DNA of 5,915 bases, from assembly GCA_910579155.1 (NCBI GenBank), contig CAJTTS010000162.1, positions 1 to 5,915 on the forward strand, read 5' to 3'. A program made the translations under genes and the position numbers. Positions 1-5,218 of this stretch are shown piece after piece. Source of the DNA: an uncultured Oscillospiraceae bacterium. Lineage in GTDB: Bacteria; Bacillota_A; Clostridia; Oscillospirales; Oscillospiraceae. Numbering within the stretch: the first letter of the stretch is position 1; each line of letters starts with the position of its first letter. The notes under the pieces are model-generated. The model was not told the origin of the DNA and ran no database searches. It was given only the letters and a program-made list of their open reading frames with translations.

Positions 1-83
1 TTGAACAGGTGCTGTTGGGGAAGGGTACGAAAAGTTTTGAAAAAGCCAGGATTTATTCGGGATTGCGGCGGATTGGCTCCTGA
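1..83 (+). CDS. Possible 3' end of an upstream gene (partial)
   Basis: Reading from base 3 gives 26 codons ending in TGA at 81-83. The peptide tail reads EQVLLGKGTKSFEKARIYSG followed by LRRIGS, a basic, ordinary-looking C-terminus. It lies 57 bases before a strong terminator at 141-175, which is where the end of an upstream transcript would be expected. I do not recognise the family. The other long frame, from base 1, runs straight through both hairpins and is less believable. The stretch is too short to be sure it is coding. Confidence 0.35.
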   Translation, partial: EQVLLGKGTKSFEKARIYSGLRRIGS

Positions 84-140
84 CTGTTCCCGCCCTGGAA
101 TAGAAAATGGCAAAGGCCGACAACTGCATACTGTTTTTAC

Positions 141-175
141 GGGAGAATGTAGCATAGCTATGTTCTCCCTTTTTT
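141..175 (+). terminator. Strong rho-independent terminator upstream of parA
   Basis: The arms GGGAGAATGTAGC (141-153) and GCTATGTTCTCCC (157-169) pair over 13 positions, with two adjacent G-U wobbles and a three-base ATA loop. Six T residues follow at 170-175. It would end transcription arriving from the left. It could also act as an attenuator if the parA promoter lies upstream of it. Confidence 0.85.
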
Positions 176-178
176 CAT

Positions 179-205
179 CCCCATTTTGCGATGGGGCATT
201 TTTAT
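179..205 (+). terminator. Second hairpin with T-rich tail, tandem to the first
   Basis: CCCCAT (179-184) pairs perfectly with ATGGGG (191-196) around a six-base loop, followed by CATTTTTATTT. It starts only four bases after the T-run of the first terminator and ends about 32 bases before the parA start codon. The stem is short, so it may be a back-up terminator, a leader structure or part of a regulatory leader. I see no convincing -35/-10 promoter between the hairpins and parA. Confidence 0.5.
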
Positions 206-228
206 TTGTAGTAGGGAGTTGAGAACAC

Positions 229-1050
229 ATGAACGCCCAAGTGATCGCCGTAGTCAATCAAAAAGGCGGTACGGGCAAGAGTACAACTTGCGCAAACCTC
301 GGCGTCGGGCTGGCCCAATCCGGGAAAAAGGTGTTAGTGGTGGACGTAGACCCCCAGGCCAGTCTTTCCATCAGCCTGGGCCATTCCCAGCCGGACGATC
401 TGCCCGTCACTCTCTCGGACCTGATGGGCAAGGTGCTGAACGATCAGCCCATCGCTCCCGGCGAGGGCATCCTGCATCATGCGGAGGGCGTGGACCTCAT
501 GCCATCAAACATCCAACTCTCCGGCATGGAGGTGTCGCTGGTGAACGCCATGAGCCGCGAGACCATCCTGCGGCAGTATCTGGACACGGTTCGGAAACAG
601 TACACCCACATCCTGCTGGACTGCCAGCCCTCCCTGGGTATGCTCACCGTCAACGCCCTGGCCGCTGCCAATCGCCTGATCGTCCCCGTCCAGGCGGAGT
701 ACCTCCCGGCGAAAGGGCTTGAACAGCTCTTGCAGACCGTGGGCAAGGTGCGGCGGCAGATCAATCCCAAACTGCTCATTGACGGCATCCTGCTGACGAT
801 GGTAGACAGCCGGACCAACTTCGCCAGGGAGATCAGCGCCCTGCTCCGGGAGACTTACGGCGGGGACATCAAGGTATTCGATTCCGAGATACCCCATTCT
901 GTCCGGGCCAAGGAGACCAGCGCCGAGGGTAAGAGCATCTTTGCCCATGACCCCGGCGGGAAGGTGGCCGAAGCCTATGGAAATCTGACGCGGGAGGTGT
1001 TACAGCTTGAAAAGCAGCGCGCGAAAAGTAGAGCTGGCATCAGCCGCTGA
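229..1050 (+). CDS. parA: ParA/Soj-family partition ATPase
   Basis: This 273-residue protein is a cytoplasmic Walker-type ATPase that binds DNA non-specifically when ATP-bound and works with ParB to move or position DNA copies. The deviant Walker A box KGGTGKST lies at residues 12-19, with signature Lys12 and catalytic Lys17. The A' motif VDVDPQAS is at 38-45 and Walker B ILLDCQPSLG at 128-137. There is no N-terminal helix-turn-helix extension, so it is the short Soj-like type, and its length is normal for that group. The ATG at 229 follows a GGGAG ribosome site at 214-218. It overlaps parB by 44 bases, which supports a coupled parAB operon. Tandem hairpins lie directly upstream. The function is well supported; which DNA it segregates (ICE or plasmid) is inferred from the neighbours. 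Confidence 0.95.
   Translation: MNAQVIAVVNQKGGTGKSTTCANLGVGLAQSGKKVLVVDVDPQASLSISLGHSQPDDLPVTLSDLMGKVLNDQPIAPGEGILHHAEGVDLMPSNIQLSGMEVSLVNAMSRETILRQYLDTVRKQYTHILLDCQPSLGMLTVNALAAANRLIVPVQAEYLPAKGLEQLLQTVGKVRRQINPKLLIDGILLTMVDSRTNFAREISALLRETYGGDIKVFDSEIPHSVRAKETSAEGKSIFAHDPGGKVAEAYGNLTREVLQLEKQRAKSRAGISR
992..999 (+). promoter_or_regulatory. Ribosome binding site fixing the TTG start of parB
   Basis: GGGAGGTG inside the end of parA is a strong Shine-Dalgarno match, seven bases before TTG at 1007. No ATG or GTG in the parB frame is as well placed, so it decides the TTG start. Confidence 0.75.
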
Positions 1051-1942
1051 TCTGTTCTCCACGGAGCAGGAGCGTCAGGACGCGAAACTGGAAAAGGTGC
1101 AGAATATCCCGCTGTCCGAGCTGTACCCGTTCCCCGACCATCCGTTTTCCGTAAGGGATGATGATTCTATGAAGGAAACCGTGGAGAGCGTCAAGGAATA
1201 CGGCGTTCTCATGCCCGCCATCGCCCGCCCCCGCGAGGGCGGCGGCTATGAGTTGGTGGCCGGACACCGGCGCAAACACGCCTGTGAACTGGCAGGGCTG
1301 GACACCATGCCTGTAATCGTCCGGGATTTGGATCGGGACACCGCCATTATTTTCATGGTGGATAGTAATATCCAGCGTGAAAATATCCTGCCCAGCGAGA
1401 AAGCGAAAGCCTATAAGATGAAGCTGGATGCTATCAAACGACAGGGCGCGAGACGAGATTTAACTTGTACCCAAGTTGGGTACAAGTCGGACGGGAAAAA
1501 GAGCGTTCAGGTCGTTGCAGAAGAAGCTGGCGAAAGCCGGTCCCAAATTCAGCGGTATGTTCGTCTCAATGATCTGTCCCCCCAGCTTCAGCAAATGGTG
1601 GACGATAAGAAAATCGCCATGACCCCCGCTGTGGAAATTTCCTATTTGAAGCCAGAGGAACAGGAACTTTTGGTGGAGACCATTGAGAGTGAACAGGCTA
1701 CTCCATCGCTGTCCCAGGCCCAGCGGATGAAAAAACTCAGTCAGTCCGGGAAACTGGATGAGGACACCATGCTGGGCATCATGTCGGAGGAAAAGAAGCC
1801 GGAGGTCGATAAGATCGTTCTGACTTCTGACACCCTCCACAAATATTTCCCCCGCTCCTACACCCCCAAGCAGATGCAGGACACCATCATCAAACTGTTG
1901 GAACAGTGGATGAAGAAACGCCTGCGCAGCCAGGAGCGGTAA
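1007..1942 (+). CDS. parB: ParB/Spo0J-family partition protein
   Basis: A 311-residue DNA-binding partition protein, partner of the overlapping ParA. The ParB N-terminal domain spans about residues 31-125. It includes YGVLMPAIARP (65-75) and the nucleotide-binding arginine patch as AGHRRK (85-90), where most relatives have GERR; CTP binding is expected from the family. The segment NIQRENILPSEKA (121-133) is the usual linker to the DNA-binding part. A helix-turn-helix lies around 166-187 (ESRSQIQRYVRL at its end). The C-terminal third, about 225-311, is charged and probably carries the dimer domain. Translation starts at TTG 1007 inside parA, so the two genes are likely coupled. The codons for residues 153-161, between the two domains, hold a perfect DNA palindrome that may be its own binding site. 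A terminator follows at 1960-1999. Confidence 0.93.
   Translation: MKSSARKVELASAADLFSTEQERQDAKLEKVQNIPLSELYPFPDHPFSVRDDDSMKETVESVKEYGVLMPAIARPREGGGYELVAGHRRKHACELAGLDTMPVIVRDLDRDTAIIFMVDSNIQRENILPSEKAKAYKMKLDAIKRQGARRDLTCTQVGYKSDGKKSVQVVAEEAGESRSQIQRYVRLNDLSPQLQQMVDDKKIAMTPAVEISYLKPEEQELLVETIESEQATPSLSQAQRMKKLSQSGKLDEDTMLGIMSEEKKPEVDKIVLTSDTLHKYFPRSYTPKQMQDTIIKLLEQWMKKRLRSQER
1463..1487. repeat. Perfect 25-bp palindrome inside parB, candidate parS or operator
   Basis: ACTTGTACCCAA (1463-1474) and TTGGGTACAAGT (1476-1487) are exact reverse complements around a single central G. A perfect 12-bp arm pair is very unlikely by chance in a window of this size. It encodes TCTQVGYK, in the linker between the nucleotide-binding domain and the helix-turn-helix of ParB. 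There is no T-run, so it is not a terminator. It has the size and symmetry of a dimer-binding site. It differs from the chromosomal parS consensus TGTTTCACGTGAAACA, so ParB binding is a guess. Confidence 0.7.
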
Positions 1943-1959
1943 TTGAATATCGGACGGTT

Positions 1960-1999
1960 AAGCCGGGCAGGGATTTTCTTTTCTCTGACCGGCTTTTTT
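1960..1999 (+). terminator. Rho-independent terminator after parB
   Basis: AAGCCGG (1960-1966) pairs with CCGGCTT (1989-1995). After one mismatch, CAGGGA (1968-1973) pairs with TCTCTG (1982-1987) with one wobble. The T-run continues to 1999. It lies 17 bases after the parB stop codon and ends about 25 bases before the next gene's start. Confidence 0.85.
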
Positions 2000-2011
2000 G
2001 CTGTCCGGGAA

Positions 2012-2016
2012 AGGAG
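2012..2016 (+). promoter_or_regulatory. Ribosome binding site fixing a TTG start at 2025
   Basis: AGGAG, within AAAGGAG, sits eight bases before TTG at 2025. A longer reading from TTG 1998 would begin inside the terminator T-run without a ribosome site, so 2025 is preferred. Confidence 0.7.
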
Positions 2017-2024
2017 ACCTATCG

Positions 2025-2636
2025 TTGTATATCAACACATTCCAGTATAAGCCGGAACACGTCGATTGCAGGCTGTGTACCGAGTACGCCGGGAAAAAGA
2101 AGGGCTGTACCGCTAAAACCTGTCCCTGGCTGGCGGAGCGGATCGAGGCTGGGGTTGTGGGCTACAAAGAGGCCGTCATGGAGACGTTTCCACGTAACGT
2201 CCACACGGACGCCCGCCTGCATACGGCTATCCGCCGGTTCTCCGGCTCCCTGTTCCTCACCGCCGCCCACTACCAGCGCATGGAGCGTATGAAGGTCCGG
2301 CAGGGCTACCGCCGACGCCGGGACACCCCGGCCTACTATGCGGCTATGTATCTGCTCACCGCCAATGAGGACATCTGCACCCGCGCCGCAAATTGCTTTT
2401 GCAGATATGGCATTGAGTTCGACTACGCCACCACGCAGGACATCTCGCCCCACAACTATACCCTGCTGTCGGCGGCGAAAGATATTTACTCGGACGGTTC
2501 CAGCGTGGCGCTGAATGACCTCGCCATTTCGGAGGTGGTGGACACGCTGGCGTTCAGCCTGATTGTCAACGCCCTGCTCATCGCCCGGTATGGCTGCTCT
2601 GTACTGAAAATCAGTGAGAAGGAGGGCAAGGAGTGA
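2025..2636 (+). CDS. Hypothetical protein with N-terminal Cys motif
   Basis: A 203-residue protein that I do not recognise by name. Near the N-terminus are C15-x2-C18 and C28-x4-C33 followed by PW, a spacing suited to binding zinc or another metal. A basic stretch follows (HYQRMERMKVRQGYRRRRD, about residues 84-102), and the C-terminal part is rich in Ala, Leu and Ile (SEVVDTLAFSLIVNALLIARYG). This could be a buried helix; it is too weak to call a membrane segment with certainty. Cys-motif plus basic patch suggests nucleic-acid binding, but this is only inference. It is the first gene after the parB terminator, and its stop codon overlaps the start of the next gene by four bases, so those two are translationally coupled. 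Confidence 0.8.
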   Translation: MYINTFQYKPEHVDCRLCTEYAGKKKGCTAKTCPWLAERIEAGVVGYKEAVMETFPRNVHTDARLHTAIRRFSGSLFLTAAHYQRMERMKVRQGYRRRRDTPAYYAAMYLLTANEDICTRAANCFCRYGIEFDYATTQDISPHNYTLLSAAKDIYSDGSSVALNDLAISEVVDTLAFSLIVNALLIARYGCSVLKISEKEGKE

Positions 2637-2902
2637 AAGCGGTCCATCTGCCCATCACGGGCCATGATCTGCTGGCTGTGGAGCGGTTTCGGGACGATAC
2701 CCGCCACATGGCCGAGTTTCTGGTGCTGGAGGATTGCCCCCAGGGGCAGGAGGGCCAGTACATCCGGCGGTTTCTGACCGAGGACGGCTATGACCAGGTG
2801 CTGGACGCCCAGCGGCAGGGCCGTGTCCGCATCTACAAACACGCCAACATCATTGAGGGACACATCATCCCCGCCAAGCCTAAAAAGCGGCGGGGCAAAT
2901 AA
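2633..2902 (+). CDS. Small hypothetical protein, coupled to the upstream gene
   Basis: An 89-residue protein of unknown function. The GTG start at 2633 overlaps the TGA of the upstream gene (GTGA), and the ribosome site AAGGAGG at 2619-2625 is seven bases away, which makes both the start and the coupling convincing. The protein is mixed alpha/beta in appearance (HMAEFLVLEDCPQGQEGQYIRRFL in the middle) and ends in a strongly basic tail, KPKKRRGK, that could touch nucleic acid. No catalytic motif is seen. It is probably a conserved small protein of this ICE type, working with its coupled neighbour. Confidence 0.75.
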   Translation: MKAVHLPITGHDLLAVERFRDDTRHMAEFLVLEDCPQGQEGQYIRRFLTEDGYDQVLDAQRQGRVRIYKHANIIEGHIIPAKPKKRRGK

Positions 2903-2920
2903 CTATAAGGAGGGATTTTT

Positions 2921-3427
2921 ATGTATTCTGTGGATTCTTTGGAGTATGCCGTCCGGCATCTGTTCCAGGGCGGCATCGGGGAGCATGGGTACAGCGAGGA
3001 AGAAGTGGAGACGCTGCTCCACGGCATTGACTTCGAGGCCCTGCTGCAAGCGGTCCGGCACAACGCCCAGACCGTCCACGCCTACACCACCGAGGGCAAA
3101 GAGCCTATGTCCTTCAACTACCGGGGCAAGGACCTGTTCGGCCAGCGGGCCACCCTGCTGTACGAGGACAACGACCAGAGCTGCGCCTCCATCGTGCTGA
3201 CGGACCGCACCTATGAGCTGTGGCTGCTGGAGGACATGGATCTTGTTGCCGTGGCCTGCGTGTCCCTGGACTGCGGGGACGGCGAGTACGTCACCGAGTA
3301 TCGGGAGATCAAGGAGGGGGACCCCTGGGACAGTCCCATGTATCTGGACCTGGATGAGCTGGCCGATGAGATCAACGCAATGTGCGCCGCCTACTATGAG
3401 AGCGACATCCCCCTCTATGAGCTGTAA
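2921..3427 (+). CDS. Acidic hypothetical protein
   Basis: A 168-residue protein of unknown function, started at ATG 2921 behind a very strong AAGGAGGG site (18-base gap from the previous gene). By hand count it has about 36 Asp/Glu against about nine Lys/Arg, so it is highly acidic throughout. Acidic runs include SEEEVE near residue 25 and DLDELADE near 143. There is no signal peptide or membrane segment. Its size and charge recall DNA-mimic proteins of conjugative elements such as ArdA, but I see no ArdA sequence match, so this is only a possibility. It sits between the coupled small genes and the PP-loop gene, probably in the same transcript. Confidence 0.78.
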   Translation: MYSVDSLEYAVRHLFQGGIGEHGYSEEEVETLLHGIDFEALLQAVRHNAQTVHAYTTEGKEPMSFNYRGKDLFGQRATLLYEDNDQSCASIVLTDRTYELWLLEDMDLVAVACVSLDCGDGEYVTEYREIKEGDPWDSPMYLDLDELADEINAMCAAYYESDIPLYEL

Positions 3428-3429
3428 CA

Positions 3430-3464
3430 GACGGGAAAGGAGATAAAAAGGCAGTTTTCCCGTC
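3430..3464 (+). promoter_or_regulatory. Inverted repeat enclosing the ribosome site of the PP-loop gene
   Basis: GACGGGAAA (3430-3438) and TTTCCCGTC (3456-3464) form a perfect 9-bp stem with a 17-base loop, and the ATG starts at the very next base. The only good Shine-Dalgarno, AAAGGAG (3436-3442), is partly in the left arm and partly in the loop, 22 bases from the ATG, which is too far when unfolded. No in-frame alternative start exists between the TAA at 3444 and the ATG. Folding would bring the GGAG near the start or mask it. No T-run follows the stem, so it is not a terminator. Confidence 0.6.
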
Positions 3465-4250
3465 ATGGGAACCACAAAAAGCAACGAAACCTATTCGGCA
3501 GTCTCGCTCTCAGGTGGAAAAGACAGCTCGTGTCTTTTGATTCTGATGATCGAAAAGGGCCTGCCCATCGACTGCGTACTCTATGCGGACACTGGCATGG
3601 AGTTCCCGGAGATGGAGGCCCATATCGCCAAGCTGGATGATTTTCTTTTTCAAGAGCGCGGCATCCACATCACCACTTTGCGCCACCCTCACGGCTTTGA
3701 GTGGATGATGTTCGAGGAACCGAAGCAGAAGCCGAGCTGTTTGGAACGCCGCGCCCGGTTGGGCATACCGCCCTATGGCAACGGCTGGCCTGGGATCAAA
3801 GTTCGCTGGTGTACCGGCCAGCTTAAAACCCATCTGATTACCAAGGAGACCAACCGGCTGAAAAAAGAGAAGAACGCCCTGCACCATATCGGCATCGCCG
3901 CCGATGAAGCCCACCGCTGCAAAGACGATCCTCATAACCGCTATCCATTGGTGGAATGGGGAATCACCGAGGCCCAGGCGCTGCAAATCTGCTATGACCG
4001 GGGCTACGATTGGGGCGGGCTGTATGAGATATACCGCCGCGCCTCTTGCTGGTGCTGTCCCTTTCAACGTATTGACGAACTGCGAAAGCTGCGCCATCAC
4101 CACCCGGAGCTATGGGTGCGGCTGCTGGACATGGACAATCGGGCGCGGGCCATGTTCGGCCCTGGTCCCCTGGGACAGTTCAAGCAGAATTGGAGCGTGG
4201 AACGGCTGGAAGAACGCTTTGCCCGCGAGGACGGGTCAACCACCGCATAA
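3465..4250 (+). CDS. PAPS-reductase-like PP-loop protein
   Basis: A 261-residue cytoplasmic protein of the PP-loop ATP pyrophosphatase superfamily, phosphoadenosine-phosphosulfate reductase branch. The nucleotide loop SGGKDSSC is at residues 16-23. The strand/loop VLYADTGMEFPE at 38-49 is typical. RWCTGQLKTHLI (114-125), GIAADEAHR (143-151) and RYPLVEWGITEAQAL (159-173) match the order of motifs in this family. Cys116 with Cys195, Cys197 and Cys198 (SCWCCPF) could ligate zinc or an Fe-S cluster. The C-terminal Cys motif of true CysH (ECGLH type) is absent, so assimilatory sulfate reduction is unlikely. Phage and ICE relatives and DndC of DNA phosphorothioation share this fold, but no other dnd gene is visible. 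The real substrate is unknown. Confidence 0.88.
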   Translation: MGTTKSNETYSAVSLSGGKDSSCLLILMIEKGLPIDCVLYADTGMEFPEMEAHIAKLDDFLFQERGIHITTLRHPHGFEWMMFEEPKQKPSCLERRARLGIPPYGNGWPGIKVRWCTGQLKTHLITKETNRLKKEKNALHHIGIAADEAHRCKDDPHNRYPLVEWGITEAQALQICYDRGYDWGGLYEIYRRASCWCCPFQRIDELRKLRHHHPELWVRLLDMDNRARAMFGPGPLGQFKQNWSVERLEERFAREDGSTTA

Positions 4251-4278
4251 CCAAAATCTAAACAGGAAGTGAGTTGAA

Positions 4279-5175
4279 ATGGCTGTCTATCGTGTAGAAC
4301 GGACGCGAGATTACACCGTCATGTCAAATTATCATCTGAAAGATACATCCCTGTCGCTGAAAGCCAAGGGGCTGCTGTCCATGTTTCTCTCTTTCCCGGA
4401 GGACTGGAATTACAGCACACGGGGGCTTGCCGCCATCTGCAAGGAGGGTGTGGACGCTATCGGCAGTACCATCAAGGAGCTGGAAAAGGCGGGCTACATC
4501 ATCCGCCGCCAGCTTCGCGGGGCCAACGGGCGTATTACGGACACCGAGTACATCATCTACGAAAAGCCCCAGCCGCCGGAGCCGCCCGCGCCGGATGCGG
4601 ACGAGCCGGATATGCCCCCGCCAGATACGGCCTCACCACATACGGAAAACCCGGATGTGGCTGGCCCGGATATGGCCGCGCCGCATACGGAGAACCCCGC
4701 CCAATTAAATATAAATCAATTCAAAACTCAAAAATCAAATACTCAGCGATCAAATACTCATTCATTCCCTCCCCCTACCCCCTCCGAGACACCCGCACAG
4801 CCGGTGGAAGGAATGAAAGAAATTTTTGAGAAGCGGGATGAAATTCGGGATCAGATCGAGTATGACCTGATCGCCACTCCCTCCAACCGGGAGCAGCTCA
4901 ACGAGTTTGTGGAAATCATGCTGGAGGTGGCGCTCAGCCGTACCCCCACCATGAAGATCGGGCGGGACGCGGAATATCCTACGGCCTTCGTCCGGCAGCG
5001 GTTTGAGCAGATCACCTCCGCCCACATCGAGAAGGTGCTGGACGGCATTCAGGAGAACACCACCCGCGTTTGGAACACCAGGGCTTATCTTTTGGCGGCG
5101 CTGTTCAACGCGCCCTCCACGATGGACAACCACTACACCATGTTAGTCAACCACGACCTCAACGGCGGCAATTAG
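4279..5175 (+). CDS. Winged-helix protein, DUF6017-like, probable replication initiator
   Basis: A 298-residue protein started at ATG 4279 behind AGGAAGTGAG. Residues about 26-95 form a winged helix-turn-helix (LSLKAKGLLSMFLSFPEDWN, then STRGLAAICKEGVDAIGSTI, then KELEKAGYIIR) of the kind found in RepA_N or DnaD-like initiators and in ICE proteins with a DUF6017 C-terminus. Residues 97-175 are a Pro-rich disordered linker made of tandem pentapeptides of the form P-D/H-x-x-x, then an Asn/Gln/Thr/Ser-rich piece. The C-terminal domain, about 176-298, starts near GMKEIFEKRDEIRDQIEYDL and ends in the conserved-looking TRAYLLAALFNAPSTMDNHY. DNA binding is well supported. Replication initiation is inferred from domain order and from the iteron-like DNA repeats inside the gene. 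The DUF assignment is from memory. Confidence 0.85.
   Translation: MAVYRVERTRDYTVMSNYHLKDTSLSLKAKGLLSMFLSFPEDWNYSTRGLAAICKEGVDAIGSTIKELEKAGYIIRRQLRGANGRITDTEYIIYEKPQPPEPPAPDADEPDMPPPDTASPHTENPDVAGPDMAAPHTENPAQLNINQFKTQKSNTQRSNTHSFPPPTPSETPAQPVEGMKEIFEKRDEIRDQIEYDLIATPSNREQLNEFVEIMLEVALSRTPTMKIGRDAEYPTAFVRQRFEQITSAHIEKVLDGIQENTTRVWNTRAYLLAALFNAPSTMDNHYTMLVNHDLNGGN
4576..4690. repeat. Seven to eight direct repeats at 15-bp period, iteron-like
   Basis: Ten-base cores begin at 4591, 4606, 4621, 4636, 4651, 4666 and 4681, exactly 15 bases apart: CCGGATGCGG, CCGGATATGC, CCAGATACGG, CCACATACGG, CCGGATGTGG, CCGGATATGG, CCGCATACGG. The consensus is CCGGATAYGG, with variable five-base spacers. A degenerate eighth core, CCGGAGCCGC, is at 4576. 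The units encode pentapeptides in the linker of the winged-helix protein. The third codon changes amino acid (Ala, Met, Thr, Val) yet keeps a purine-pyrimidine-G pattern, and the second codon always ends in T, which hints at selection on the DNA itself. Confidence 0.85.
4701..4762. repeat. AT-rich tract with 12-bp direct repeat, candidate unwinding element
   Basis: Within a GC-rich gene this stretch is strongly AT-rich. ATCAAATACTCA occurs twice (4734-4745 and 4749-4760), 15 bases apart, and a related TCAAAACTCA lies at 4721-4730. It starts 11 bases after the last 15-bp repeat. Repeats next to an AT-rich tract is the usual layout of an iteron origin; the unwinding role is inferred. Confidence 0.65.
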
Positions 5176-5189
5176 CCGTCTTATTTTTT
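5162..5189 (+). terminator. Weak terminator-like hairpin overlapping a stop codon
   Basis: ACGGC (5162-5166) pairs with GCCGT (5175-5179) around an eight-base loop that contains the end of the winged-helix gene. CTTATTTTTT follows. The stem has only five pairs, so termination would be partial at best. Confidence 0.35.
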
Positions 5190-5218
5190 ACCCGGCCACC
5201 GGGAGAAAGGATTATGCC

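Noticed and set aside
1..222. A 73-codon reading frame from TTG at base 1
   Set aside because: It runs through both hairpins and the T-runs, has no ribosome site in view and an odd composition. The shorter frame ending at 83 fits the terminator better.
1..228. A sigma-70 promoter for parA
   Set aside because: I looked for -35/-10 pairs with 16-18 base spacing and found only weak matches such as TTGCGA with TAGTAG, so I do not call one.
186..722. A 178-codon + strand frame over the start of parA
   Set aside because: Its product is Arg/Pro/Gly-rich and without motifs, as expected from an out-of-frame reading of parA.
1463..1487. Terminator inside parB
   Set aside because: The palindrome has a one-base centre and no following T-run, and it lies in the middle of an intact coding region.
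2903..3484. A 193-codon frame on the minus strand
   Set aside because: It is the shadow of the acidic protein gene and intergenic bases. The + strand gene has a strong ribosome site and better codon use.
3510..4103. A 197-codon frame on the minus strand
   Set aside because: It is antisense to the PP-loop gene, whose family motifs are clear. Long shadow frames are common in GC-rich DNA.
3465..4250. Assimilatory PAPS reductase (cysH)
   Set aside because: The C-terminal catalytic Cys motif is missing, and no sulfate-assimilation neighbours are present.
4576..4760. CRISPR array
   Set aside because: The units are 15 bp with five-base spacers and are in frame in a gene. CRISPR repeats and spacers are about 25-40 bp each.
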